The position numbers and the translations under genes are program-made. From positions 3,997 to 39,970 of the forward strand of contig NZ_AOJL01000055.1 of assembly GCF_000337035.1 (NCBI RefSeq): 35,974 bases of DNA, given 5' to 3'. Positions 1 through 7,665 of this stretch are shown in pieces. The notes under the pieces were generated by a model. It saw nothing but the letters and a program-made list of their open reading frames with translations, ran no database searches and was not told the origin of the DNA. The DNA comes from Halorubrum coriense DSM 10284 (lineage in GTDB: Archaea > Halobacteriota > Halobacteria > Halobacteriales > Haloferacaceae). Position 1 is the stretch's first letter, and every line of letters begins with the position of its first letter.

Positions 1-288
1 TCGGTGGAAGTGCGGTCTGAGGCGTGGACAAGTCAGGAGTGTCCGAACTGCGGTTCGACTGAGAATACGACGCGCCACCGCGACACGCTGACGTGTTCGT
101 GTGGCTTTGAGGGACACGCAGACCTCTCCGCGTCAGAGACGTTCTTGAGACGGCAGACGACGGTAACACGGTCGATGGCACGGCCTGTATGCCTCAAGTG
201 GGACGACCATTCATGGTCAGAGTCATCACGCTCTCTTCGTCCCAACGAGGAGCATACGAACCCGCAAGTTGCCTCCGTGGGTCGGTAA
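1..288 (+). CDS. tnpB: TnpB (IS1341-type transposon-encoded protein), C-terminal part, cut by window edge
   Basis: This is the 3' end of a TnpB/OrfB gene; the frame is open to the first base, so the start lies outside the window. TnpB is the RNA-guided nuclease carried by IS200/IS605 elements, ancestor of Cas12. The visible part contains the zinc-ribbon, with two Cys pairs (CPNCG and CSCG, about 15 residues apart), followed by the conserved [12 protein letters not shown] stretch, which corresponds to the family's D-x-NAA-x-N region carrying the last catalytic Asp. The C-terminus [15 protein letters not shown] recurs as a remnant near 13.3 kb. A hairpin typical of the element's right end follows directly. 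The family call is secure. Whether the full protein is intact cannot be judged from this window. Confidence 0.9.
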   Translation, partial: SVEVRSEAWTSQECPNCGSTENTTRHRDTLTCSCGFEGHADLSASETFLRRQTTVTRSMARPVCLKWDDHSWSESSRSLRPNEEHTNPQVASVGR

Positions 289-341
289 GCGATACCCCCC
301 AGCGCGAGGAAACCTCGCCGTTCACGGCGAGGAGGATGTCA
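289..341 (+). mobile_element. Right end of IS200/IS605-family element
   Basis: Directly after the TnpB stop codon there is a perfect 8-bp stem with a 4-base loop at 313-332 (CCTCGCCG, TTCA, CGGCGAGG), followed by AGGATGTCA. Subterminal hairpins of this kind mark the ends of IS200/IS605 elements, which have no terminal inverted repeats. The same arrangement with a different stem sequence occurs at 13377-13405. The exact cleavage position is inferred as just after GATGTCA. Confidence 0.75.
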
Positions 342-360
342 TTGTGAGCCATCCGAGTCT

Positions 361-368
361 TTTATTTG
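361..368 (+). promoter_or_regulatory. TATA-like box of the geranylgeranyl reductase gene
   Basis: TTTATTTG lies 21-28 bases before the ATG at 389, the spacing expected for an archaeal TATA box serving a leaderless transcript. No Shine-Dalgarno site precedes the ATG. Confidence 0.45.
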
Positions 369-388
369 ATTAGTGTCTAACGAGTCAC

Positions 389-1471
389 ATGGACGATTTC
401 ATTATTGTCGGGGCTGGGCCCCCAGGCTCCCGGTTTGCGTATCAGGCTGCCACGGCCGGGTATGATGTGACGCTGCTTGAGAAGGGTGAGGTCGGCAAGC
501 CACTCGCGTGTTCGGGACACGTCTCAACGGATATCTGGGAGTATCTGCCTGCGGACGCGAAAGATGACCTCTTTCAAAATCAAATTTCAGGCGCTCGGTT
601 CCACGTTGGGGGTCCAGATTCGACGGCGTACCCATTCTATAAATCTGAGACAATCTCGCATGTCATTGACCGAGTCGGCTTAGACAAGCGGCTTGCGCGC
701 CGCGCTGCTGCGGCGGGTGCGGATCTTCGTGACGAGCACACTGTTGTTGACGTCGACGAACAGTCTGACCGTGTTGTCGTGACGGCGACGACGCCTGATG
801 GCTCGAAAACAACGCTGACGAGCCGGATGGTTGCTGGCTGTGATGGGCCTACCTCACGGGTTCGGCAGAGTGTTGGACTCACAGCACCAGCCGAACAGCT
901 CCACGGCGTGTTAGCGTTCAGTGAGGAGCCTGACGCAGGTGATCGGGTTGACGTCCATCTTACAGCCCCGACGTTTTTCGCGTGGCGCATTCCGCGTGGT
1001 GATGCGGGCGTCGAATACGGATTGGCAGCGCCGCCCGGTGCTGAAGTGCCACAACTGTTTGACGAGTTGACCACTGCCTATGATGTCGATCCTAGCCGAC
1101 GGTGTTCTGGAACGATCCCGATTGGCCCGCCTGACTCGGTCACCACTGACCGCGTGTTCCTGCTTGGCGATGCGGCCGCCCAGACGAAGCCGTTCACCGG
1201 TGGTGGGATCTTGTACAGTATGACGGCCGCCGATATTGCGGCATCGACGATCGATCCGACCGCTCCAAGTTCACTCGACAGGTATGAAACACAGTGGCGT
1301 GACGAACTCGCGACTGAGATCAGGCTTGGGTCGCTAATTCGTCGGTGTTACTCGCTTCCTGAGCCGGTCCAACGGGTGGGGTTGCGTGCGCTCGACGGCG
1401 AAATTGGCGTCCATATGGATCGCCCAAGTTCGTTCTTTTCGCGGGCACAGCTGCGTCAGCTCTTCTCCTAA
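389..1471 (+). CDS. Geranylgeranyl reductase family FAD-dependent oxidoreductase
   Basis: Flavoprotein of the geranylgeranyl reductase family, whose archaeal members saturate double bonds in the isoprenoid chains of membrane lipids or related polyprenols. The N-terminus has the Rossmann FAD-binding motif GAGPPG (residues 8-13) followed by the beta-alpha-beta Glu31 of LLEKGE. The cysteine-containing PLACSGHVS segment near residue 38 is typical of the family. The second FAD motif LLGDAAAQTKPFTGGG (residues 258-273) closely matches the GDAAG-x-KP-TGGG signature of these reductases. The length (360 aa) is slightly below the roughly 400 aa of archaeal digeranylgeranylglycerophospholipid reductases, so it may be one of the accessory paralogues common in haloarchaea, possibly acting on dolichol or quinone. 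It stands alone between an IS end and a convergent gene; the ATG at 389 has a TATA-like box at -25. Confidence 0.88.
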   Translation: MDDFIIVGAGPPGSRFAYQAATAGYDVTLLEKGEVGKPLACSGHVSTDIWEYLPADAKDDLFQNQISGARFHVGGPDSTAYPFYKSETISHVIDRVGLDKRLARRAAAAGADLRDEHTVVDVDEQSDRVVVTATTPDGSKTTLTSRMVAGCDGPTSRVRQSVGLTAPAEQLHGVLAFSEEPDAGDRVDVHLTAPTFFAWRIPRGDAGVEYGLAAPPGAEVPQLFDELTTAYDVDPSRRCSGTIPIGPPDSVTTDRVFLLGDAAAQTKPFTGGGILYSMTAADIAASTIDPTAPSSLDRYETQWRDELATEIRLGSLIRRCYSLPEPVQRVGLRALDGEIGVHMDRPSSFFSRAQLRQLFS

Positions 1472-1516
1472 TCTTGCTTTTTCACGGTCATCGCGTGTGT
1501 TCGTTGTCGGGTTCTC

Positions 1517-2098
1517 TCATCGTGAGTCGGCTTCTAGTGTCTGTCGAGTGTTCCAGTAGTGCCGGGCTCGGAGTCCGACGAACACAACACCGGCGACCCC
1601 GATGAGGGCAAGCTGTGGGTGTGCCCCCATATCTCGGTAGATATTGAACAGTCGAATCCATGGTGGAATATCATCGGCTGGCGACGTCGGCAACGAGACG
1701 AGTGGATACACGAGGAACCGGGCACTCCAGAACTCCCCCGCAAGTAAGAATCGATAGCTGTCCCCGATCAGGTGGCTCGCATACCCGAGAACAAACGCGG
1801 CTGGAGTAACGCGTCGTACCCATTCAATTCGCGAGTCAGCCTGCCACCGATCACGCAGTTGGTGTCCAACCCACCACAGTGTAAGCGAACACAGCGCGAA
1901 CGCAAACACAGAGTGAGCTAATGACCGACCGTACGGGAGGATACCGAGATACGCAAGCGGCTTGTCGATCATATCCGGGAACTGGCTCCCAATAGCGAGC
2001 GGGACAAGCGCGAGTTGCGCTGGGAGGCGGCGTGTCCGCACGGCTGCGTAGGGCACATACCAGAGATACGCAAACGCAAGATGGCCCAACGGAAGCAC
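1517..2098 (-). CDS. DUF457-type membrane-bound metal-dependent hydrolase, copy 1
   Basis: Integral membrane protein of the DUF457/YdjM type, annotated as putative membrane-bound metal-dependent hydrolase; the true reaction is unknown. Conserved metal-ligand-like motifs are visible: the N-terminal LPLGHLAFAYLW, GSQFPDMIDKP, GRSLAHS and GYASHLIGDSY. Four or five hydrophobic segments cover most of the chain. I place the start at the GTG at 2098 because the paralogue at 35296 begins MLPLGHL at exactly that point; an earlier in-frame GTG at 2161 would add 21 residues absent from the paralogue. It is convergent with the geranylgeranyl reductase gene and lies downstream of the Nudix gene on the same strand. 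The two DUF457 copies sit near the two window ends in opposite orientation. Confidence 0.8.
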   Translation of the reverse strand: MLPLGHLAFAYLWYVPYAAVRTRRLPAQLALVPLAIGSQFPDMIDKPLAYLGILPYGRSLAHSVFAFALCSLTLWWVGHQLRDRWQADSRIEWVRRVTPAAFVLGYASHLIGDSYRFLLAGEFWSARFLVYPLVSLPTSPADDIPPWIRLFNIYRDMGAHPQLALIGVAGVVFVGLRARHYWNTRQTLEADSR

Positions 2099-2167
2099 AT
2101 GTTGACGGTTGCGAGACAGCTTGATAGGGGTGGCGCTCTCAGGTGTCAGACAGGAGTACACTGGAAA

Positions 2168-2623
2168 CTAGTCTTGTGCGACCGATGAACCGGATGAGCT
2201 GTCTGTATTTGCTTCGGTTGTTGTCGCTGCCATGACCGCAGCGGCTTGTGGCTCACACAGTTGTTCTGTTGTTCTTTCTGGGAGAATCCACGCGCTGTCA
2301 ACGTGTTCTGGACTCAACTCAACAGTCTGGGTTTTCGTATAACACCGGTAGTGGACCGCAAATCGACCGTCACCGGCTGTGTTCACCCATGAGTTCGCTT
2401 TCACAACATCTTCAATTTCGACTGAGAGGGCGGTTTCTTCACGCACTTCCCGATGAAGGCCTTGCTGTGGAGGTTCATCCCGACTGAGGCGGCCTCCAGG
2501 AAGTTCCCACTCGTGGTCGGTTGCTCGTTTGACGATGAGCACTCTACCGCGCGTATCCAATATCACCCCACGGACGCTCACCGTCGCACAGAGGAGATCC
2601 TCAGTCATTGCCAACCGTACCAT
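2168..2623 (-). CDS. Nudix hydrolase
   Basis: Nudix proteins hydrolyse nucleoside diphosphates linked to another moiety, often damaged nucleotides or nucleotide sugars. The Nudix box is complete except for a Gly-to-Ala change near its end: GGRLSRDE, seven residues, then REVREETAL (about residues 43-66 from the first Met), carrying the metal-binding REVREE glutamates. The last 30 or so residues (TTTEANTDSSSGSS) are a low-complexity acidic or polar tail. Two starts are possible, ATG at 2623 or ATG at 2608. I prefer 2623 because a TATA-like TTATAAAG on this strand at about 2655-2662 would place initiation just upstream of it. A perfect 14-bp palindrome covers this start codon. The substrate cannot be read from the sequence. 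Confidence 0.85.
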   Translation of the reverse strand: MVRLAMTEDLLCATVSVRGVILDTRGRVLIVKRATDHEWELPGGRLSRDEPPQQGLHREVREETALSVEIEDVVKANSWVNTAGDGRFAVHYRCYTKTQTVELSPEHVDSAWILPERTTEQLCEPQAAAVMAATTTEANTDSSSGSSVAQD

Positions 2624-2632
2624 CTAGATGGT
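2619..2632. promoter_or_regulatory. 14-bp palindrome over the Nudix start codon, candidate operator
   Basis: ACCATCTAGATGGT is a perfect palindrome that includes the ATG of the Nudix gene and lies about 25-40 bases downstream of its TATA-like box (2655-2662, minus strand). A regulator bound there would overlap the likely transcription start. No binding protein can be named. Confidence 0.4.
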
Positions 2633-2663
2633 GATAAACATCTGGTAAACAACACTTTATAAT

Positions 2664-3905
2664 GAGCTATCAATCAATATGTTGGAATAGGGTGATACTC
2701 TCATCTCAGTGGGCGTCGTGTCCGCGTAGCTTATGCGCTTTTCGACCGATAGAACCGCCCATTCGTTGATCCTATACTCACGGATAATCGAAAGTGACGA
2801 CTTAGTTAGAAGACGCCGAACACACATCTAGTATGTGTTTCTCAATAATTAGTGTGATCAGCGTGGGTACTATTCCACGCTAAACCCCGTGACGGGGGGG
2901 CCACATACTATCTATGACCGATTGAATATAAGAATAACAAGCCACCTCACCGGACCGGATTGTGAGAAAGCCATCAAACCAATAGGCCACCACGGAGGGA
3001 GAAGAGAAACCAATCCATGGAACTCCTCTGAGCAAAACCTCCCGGGGACCCCCAAACTGGCGCTGTTGACGGCACTTGTACAGACTCAGGCCATCTCCTC
3101 CCAGTAGCGACCCCCATGGCGATGGAGTACCGTCGGGAAACAGACTCTATTTGTCTGTCCTCTTTCCTACGACTAGGCGCAGTGATCGTAGCCGCCCAGC
3201 CTTCAGAGTGATTCTGCTGCCTGGGGACCGACTGACCGAACGACGCACAGACGCATCGATATCGGTATGATTGCTGCCACTCACCCAGCCGTGCGAATCG
3301 AGACGACACGACGCCGAGAAACACTGTCTTCTTGAGTCATCTCTGATCGTTGAACTACTGTCAGAGATATCGATCACCTCGCAGAGTGCTGTTGGCTTCC
3401 CGCTCTCCTGCCGGCGGGAGTGCCGGCAACTCCAATCGCGATCGCCAAACCACTCAGATATTGTATGTTCTGATCTGGGTCTCTGTGATCGCCTAAAGAG
3501 CAGCAGCGGAACCCGGAGCCGATCTGTGGTGGTGGCTGCGAGCATCGATTGGCAGAAACATTGTGTGTCCCGCTTTGCGGTTACTTTCACATCTCCGATA
3601 TATTGTCCGACGGAAGTTGGATCCCGGTGGGTGGTTCGGCATTGTTATTCTTATATACAATCGGTTAGCACTAGGATGTCCTACTGTCGTCGTGCGGTTT
3701 AGTGTTTAGTAGGGTGACCCGTCTACATCCTACTTTACCGTAGTTTCACCCTAGTTTGTGCGGGTACTCTCGTAGTGTGTGCCGCTGATTGTCTCTGCTA
3801 GAGATCATATCGGTGTCGACTGGTGGCTCCCTGTCGGGACACTCTTCACAGAACAATGGCGGATCAGTAGTCACGCTGTAGCGCCACGAGCCGATGCCGA
3901 CATTT
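2664..3905. other. 1.2 kb without a convincing gene; several inverted repeats
   Basis: Open frames on both strands here overlap each other, have no recognisable motifs and show arginine/serine-rich composition typical of non-coding frames. Visible structures are: two adjacent hairpins at 2861-2880 (GCGTGG/CCACGC) and 2885-2897 (CCCCG/CGGGG); a 7-6-7 repeat at 3409-3428 (TGCCGGC/GCCGGCA); and nested repeats at 3673-3679/3725-3731 (AGGATGT/ACATCCT) and 3710-3717/3746-3753 (TAGGGTGA/TCACCCTA). It may be eroded mobile-element DNA. Confidence 0.5.
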
Positions 3906-4676
3906 CTATAACTGGTCAGAATACGTATACCCTGTCGCCACCTGATCAAGCACCTCGACGAGTGCGGCGGCGATTCCGAGCGAACACACTGCCCAAAGGA
4001 CATCGGCGATCGGACGTGTCACTGTTCCGTCACCGAAAGCGAGCAAGCCACCAACTAGGGCAGTTAGCGCGACACCGAGCGTTATGAAGCTCAGCCCAAC
4101 GTCCCACGGGTTCGAAAGCCGACCCCCTCCGAGTTGCGCGGGAGTTACTGCTGGTCGCGCAGCAGTGTTTGGGAGCGGCCAGATCGTTGTCTCGACATTG
4201 TGTATTGGAGTTGGATCGTTCATCACGATCGACTCTCGGATGTTATCCGTGTGTGTCCCATCAAATGCTGCGGCAACGTCTCGGTTCGGTGGGAGCGCAA
4301 AAAGGATCGCTCCGTTATGTTCTACTCGCTTGAGAATCCCGGCATCAACCAGCTTATCTATAGTCTTCCAGTAGGTCTTTCTCGTTATGTCCCTCGTCTG
4401 GCCCAAATTATTCTGTTCATGCCATCGAATGAGGTCCCCAAGGCGGAACCACTGTCGGTCGGTTGCGCCTGCCCGCAGTTGGACAAGACAAAAAGCTGTT
4501 ATTGGGTAGAACTTGTGACGGTGCTGTCCATTTGTCACGATATCTCCGTAGCTTGGAAACACATCCTTCATGGTGTACTCCTCACTTTGAGCAATCTGAT
4601 CGGAGACCCAATCCGGTATAAGCACACGCAGATTCTGCGTGAGTGGGTCATCAATATTGATTTGGTCTACAGACAT
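3906..4676 (-). CDS. Winged-helix domain protein with two C-terminal membrane helices
   Basis: No named family recognised. Residues about 60-150 look like a winged-helix DNA-binding domain: a helical stretch around FRLGDLIRWHEQ, then TRKTYWKTIDKLVDAGILKRVEHNGAILFALP, whose final strands form a typical wing. A linker of about 50 residues follows. The C-terminal third has two strongly hydrophobic segments (VGLSFITLGVALTALVGGLLAF and a second ending near AALVEVLDQ), suggesting a membrane-anchored DNA-binding protein. I start at the ATG at 4676 (MSVDQINIDD) rather than the GTG at 4688. The gene is alone on the minus strand. It resembles hypothetical proteins of haloarchaeal plasmids and integrated elements in general layout; a role in regulation or partition of the element is only a guess. 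Confidence 0.6.
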   Translation of the reverse strand: MSVDQINIDDPLTQNLRVLIPDWVSDQIAQSEEYTMKDVFPSYGDIVTNGQHRHKFYPITAFCLVQLRAGATDRQWFRLGDLIRWHEQNNLGQTRDITRKTYWKTIDKLVDAGILKRVEHNGAILFALPPNRDVAAAFDGTHTDNIRESIVMNDPTPIHNVETTIWPLPNTAARPAVTPAQLGGGRLSNPWDVGLSFITLGVALTALVGGLLAFGDGTVTRPIADVLWAVCSLGIAAALVEVLDQVATGYTYSDQL

Positions 4677-5058
4677 TAACGGGTACACTGTCGGCCGTCA
4701 ATTTGAATGTTATTCTGAAATTTCACCCGACTGAATCAAACGACCGTTCCGATGGGCTTGAACGGCTATGTTAGCTGGATATCGGCGCTAAGCCCCCACC
4801 CTCAACGGAGCGACCGAAGAGAGCGGAGTAGGGTAGGGTAGTTCACTTTTTGCGCTGATTGTGGCTACGACTCGGCCTCGCTAGAGTGCTGTCGTGGGGA
4901 GAGTTCGTCTCTTTTGACGTCTTGAGGCCTGCGCTGTCCGGTTCGTCAAAAAAAGCCGAGCAATGAGATACTTCTTCAATATAAATATGGCGACGAATAG
5001 ACACCCATCGATTGGTGGCGCGAATTATCTTCTCAGTCCCCCTTGCTACGCACACAAG
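4677..5058. other. 380-base intergenic region with nested inverted repeats
   Basis: No gene seen. An 8-bp repeat TTTTGACG (4912-4919) / CGTCAAAA (4944-4951) is nested inside CTCGGC (4871-4876) / GCCGAG (4955-4960), so the 90 bases between 4871 and 4960 could fold as one structured RNA or contain a bidirectional terminator. A TATA-like run CAATATAAATAT at about 4978-4989 lies upstream of the plus-strand gene cluster. Confidence 0.4.
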
Positions 5059-5301
5059 ATGCCAACCCACCTCGACATGCTGAACCGAACACACACACCT
5101 GACCGCGCCGGCAGGTTCTGGCGCACTGACAATACACATGAGATGACCGAACATGCTGACCCGACACTCCCACACCAACCAGGAGCGGCGAAGCTACCCC
5201 AGCCAGTCGCACTAGGGGACACGACCGCCACCGACTGGACTGACGCAGTTATCCGACGGATCGATCCCACCAGCAACGCCCGCTACAGAGACGCTCACTG
5301 A
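5059..5301 (+). CDS. Small hypothetical protein, first gene before the 712-aa gene
   Basis: An 80-aa frame from ATG 5059 to the stop at 5299-5301. No known domain is recognised. The sequence is polar (many Thr, Pro, Asp, Arg and His), with no membrane segment and a composition consistent with the GC-rich coding genes that follow. A TATA-like element at about 4978-4989 would start transcription some 40-60 bases upstream, and the next gene begins 18 bases after the stop, so the two are probably co-transcribed. A shorter start at ATG 5143 (MTEHADPTL) would give 52 aa. It could also be non-coding leader; confidence is limited. Confidence 0.35.
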   Translation: MPTHLDMLNRTHTPDRAGRFWRTDNTHEMTEHADPTLPHQPGAAKLPQPVALGDTTATDWTDAVIRRIDPTSNARYRDAH

Positions 5302-5319
5302 CGTATAGACACTGTACAA

Positions 5320-7458
5320 ATGTACGTTCCACGCGCAACTGACCCACCGGACCAACAGACGCCGGCGGTCGCGCGGCATGGCGCGATTCAGTGTCGTCAA
5401 AGCGGTGTCGATGATCCCTCACTTCGGATCTCGAATTCGCTGGGGCCGGCCCTCTCTCGGGTCCTCACACAGGGGCTCCGAGACACATCGTACGCATCGA
5501 TGGAACTGCTCGGGCTGACCGGCGTTGCGGTCCCAACTGTCGTGCTCCATGGGAGCGGTATCGACCGACATAATACGGGCTGGATCGGCGACGCCTCGCC
5601 GCCGTCAACAACAGACGCCAGTGATGCGTTAGCAGCGATCTGTACCGAGACGTTGCCGGATTGGTACGGCGTCGAAACGGGAACGCTCGTGCTCGATCCA
5701 GTTGGGCTTGCGGCCGCCCCGACCAGTCGGCTCGTTGTTCGTGAGGGGGCACCCTCTGGGGCAACGCTCGAGTCATTGGTCCGGACAATTTTCACCCGTA
5801 ACCACACCCGGAACGTGCCGACGCTCTGTCAGCTGCTCGTCCAGTATCGGGGCCACGATCGGTATCGGGTAACGGTCCGTGTCGCCGAACTCGGCGGTGC
5901 GTCTCGGCCGTTCGGCCGATATGGGCTCGCATCGTCGGTGGCGTCGCCGGCTCCTTGCCCGATCGATCGCGAGACACCGTCGACGATGACGTCCAGTCGG
6001 CGCTTGGCGACCGACGACTGGGAGACGCACGTTGAATCGAGCTATACACCGACACCAGGGCTGTCGGCGAGCGACGGAAGAACGCCTGCCTCAGACGCAG
6101 CGGAGGTTGGCTTACAGCTTCGGACGAGCATTCACGAGTACGCGGCGCTGCTTGCGGGAGCCACCGCCACGGAGCCGTATGAAGCGCTCACAGCGACGCC
6201 AACGATGGTCCTCTCGGAGACGGAGGTAGCAGGGCTCGTTGATTTCACGCCCCACTACGAGCCATGTCGCTGGCCCGAGACGTCCTCACGGGGGGCGCCG
6301 CGGTTCATTCGTGAGACCGTCCACACTGAGGCCGCCGGGACAGCGCGCGAGTCGTTGCTTGCCGGCCCACAACGAGAAATGACGCAGGGCGGCGTCCAAG
6401 GTGAGCCCTCGATCGGTGCGTTTGTCGACGGGTGGCTCTCAGTCAATGCCAGCAGCCACGAATCGGTCACGAACTGTTCACCTGGCGACCCGCATTTTCG
6501 TGGCCATCCCCACGACGCGACGGGGCCCGTCGTCGTGGCCGATCCCGAGGGCAACGGGTCAAAGGAGTCCATCACGAACGCTGGAGCACTCATTATCGCG
6601 GCAAATCGGGCACACCGGGCAGACGCACACCTCCTCGTCATCACGCCCACAGCGGAAGCCGCTGACTGGGCCCGCGACGTGTTGACCGTTCCGTATGTGC
6701 GCCGCCGTGGTGACGCCGTCGAGTTGTACACACTCCCGAAATCCATCCACACGACACGTGGCGACGTCCTTGTTGCGCCTCGGTGTTCGGAGCCGGTCTT
6801 CTGGACGGTCTCTGATACTGGAGATCGAGCGTTGTATCAGGGCGATCGGTGTCTCGGGTCCGGCCCGGTGACGGAGCCGCTCGGGTCGTATCCCTTCGAG
6901 TCGCCGCGAGCAAGGCGGCAGGATGGCTCGCTTTCCGTCAGTACTCACGACGGGGATATTCAGGCGGAGTTTGGCACAGATGCGGCGTTGTACGACGAGT
7001 ATCGGGTTGTCCAACGTCCAATTTTGCCAGTCCAGCCGCTGTTCTGTGCGGACGTTACGGTCGCCCACCGGGTGGGCAGTTCGCTCCATGAACCCCCTGT
7101 CCCGTTCCAACAGTTCGAGGAGACGAGCGGCGGGCGCCACCGGCGGCATCGTAACCGGGCGCTCTCGGAATTTCTCGAGCTATACACCCACCGAGCACCA
7201 GGGCGGACAACCGCTGGGACCAGCACCGCGCCGCGATTCGTTGACCAGCTAGCGAGTTGGTATGACGGCCACTCAACCCGAGCGCCGATTTGGCCGTTTG
7301 TTCGGTCGCAGATGGATCGGCGCCGGGGCGAGTGCGAAATAACCGATGACGGCGCGCTGACTGGCTACGCGTGGTGGACGCCCGCTCGGACGCTCTCGCT
7401 CGACCTCGCACACGGTCGCGCTGGTGAACCTGCGGTTGATCGGTCAAACAACAACTAG
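5320..7458 (+). CDS. Large hypothetical protein, divergent paralogue of the next gene
   Basis: A 712-aa protein without a clear named family. Segments align by eye with the following gene: residues 272-320 (HEYAALLAG...YEAL...HYEPC) match that protein's DYRALLAG...YEELFG...EYFEV; residues 404-450 (VVVADPEGN...NRAHRADAHLLVIT) match FHEIEVEND...ARADAHDHPVHVIT; residues 465-535 match a beta-rich stretch ending in a PFESPRARRQDGS-like segment; and the last about 90 residues (RPILPVQP, FLELYTHR, WPFVRSQM) match its C-terminal winged helix. The acidic residues that look catalytic in the partner are mostly not conserved here, so this copy may be structural or regulatory. It starts 18 bases after the preceding small gene and lies 207 bases before the preferred start of its partner, so an operon is likely. 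Codon use is GC-rich and regular, supporting a real gene. Confidence 0.55.
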   Translation: MYVPRATDPPDQQTPAVARHGAIQCRQSGVDDPSLRISNSLGPALSRVLTQGLRDTSYASMELLGLTGVAVPTVVLHGSGIDRHNTGWIGDASPPSTTDASDALAAICTETLPDWYGVETGTLVLDPVGLAAAPTSRLVVREGAPSGATLESLVRTIFTRNHTRNVPTLCQLLVQYRGHDRYRVTVRVAELGGASRPFGRYGLASSVASPAPCPIDRETPSTMTSSRRLATDDWETHVESSYTPTPGLSASDGRTPASDAAEVGLQLRTSIHEYAALLAGATATEPYEALTATPTMVLSETEVAGLVDFTPHYEPCRWPETSSRGAPRFIRETVHTEAAGTARESLLAGPQREMTQGGVQGEPSIGAFVDGWLSVNASSHESVTNCSPGDPHFRGHPHDATGPVVVADPEGNGSKESITNAGALIIAANRAHRADAHLLVITPTAEAADWARDVLTVPYVRRRGDAVELYTLPKSIHTTRGDVLVAPRCSEPVFWTVSDTGDRALYQGDRCLGSGPVTEPLGSYPFESPRARRQDGSLSVSTHDGDIQAEFGTDAALYDEYRVVQRPILPVQPLFCADVTVAHRVGSSLHEPPVPFQQFEETSGGRHRRHRNRALSEFLELYTHRAPGRTTAGTSTAPRFVDQLASWYDGHSTRAPIWPFVRSQMDRRRGECEITDDGALTGYAWWTPARTLSLDLAHGRAGEPAVDRSNNN

Positions 7459-7665
7459 CAACGTCATGAACTTCAGCGAAGTCACACTCCGGAATCCGCG
7501 ACGCGGGGGCCACTATAGCCGACCGAGGCCGCGGTGGCGCCACGCGTTGTGGAGTGCGGTCGCGCGATGTATCAACTCCAACCAGCGCCACAGCCAGCGG
7601 TCCGTCTTACCGCTGACTGTCCACGCTGGTGTGGCACTAACGCGGTTCCCCACTCCCTTCACCCA

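Noticed and set aside
637-1074. 145-codon minus-strand open frame
   Set aside because: Shadow of the geranylgeranyl reductase gene; Ser/Thr/Arg-rich, no domain, and the plus-strand frame has clear motifs.
3147-3702. Overlapping open frames of 147 and 143 codons on opposite strands
   Set aside because: No recognisable motif, Arg/Ser/Cys-rich composition, no promoter-start match; likely chance frames in non-coding DNA.
4106-4125. T-loop-like GGTTCGAA
   Set aside because: Lies inside the winged-helix/membrane gene and no surrounding cloverleaf can be drawn.
6559-7591. Minus-strand open frames of 196 and 178 codons
   Set aside because: Antisense to the 712-aa gene; high Arg content and no motif indicate GC-rich shadow frames.
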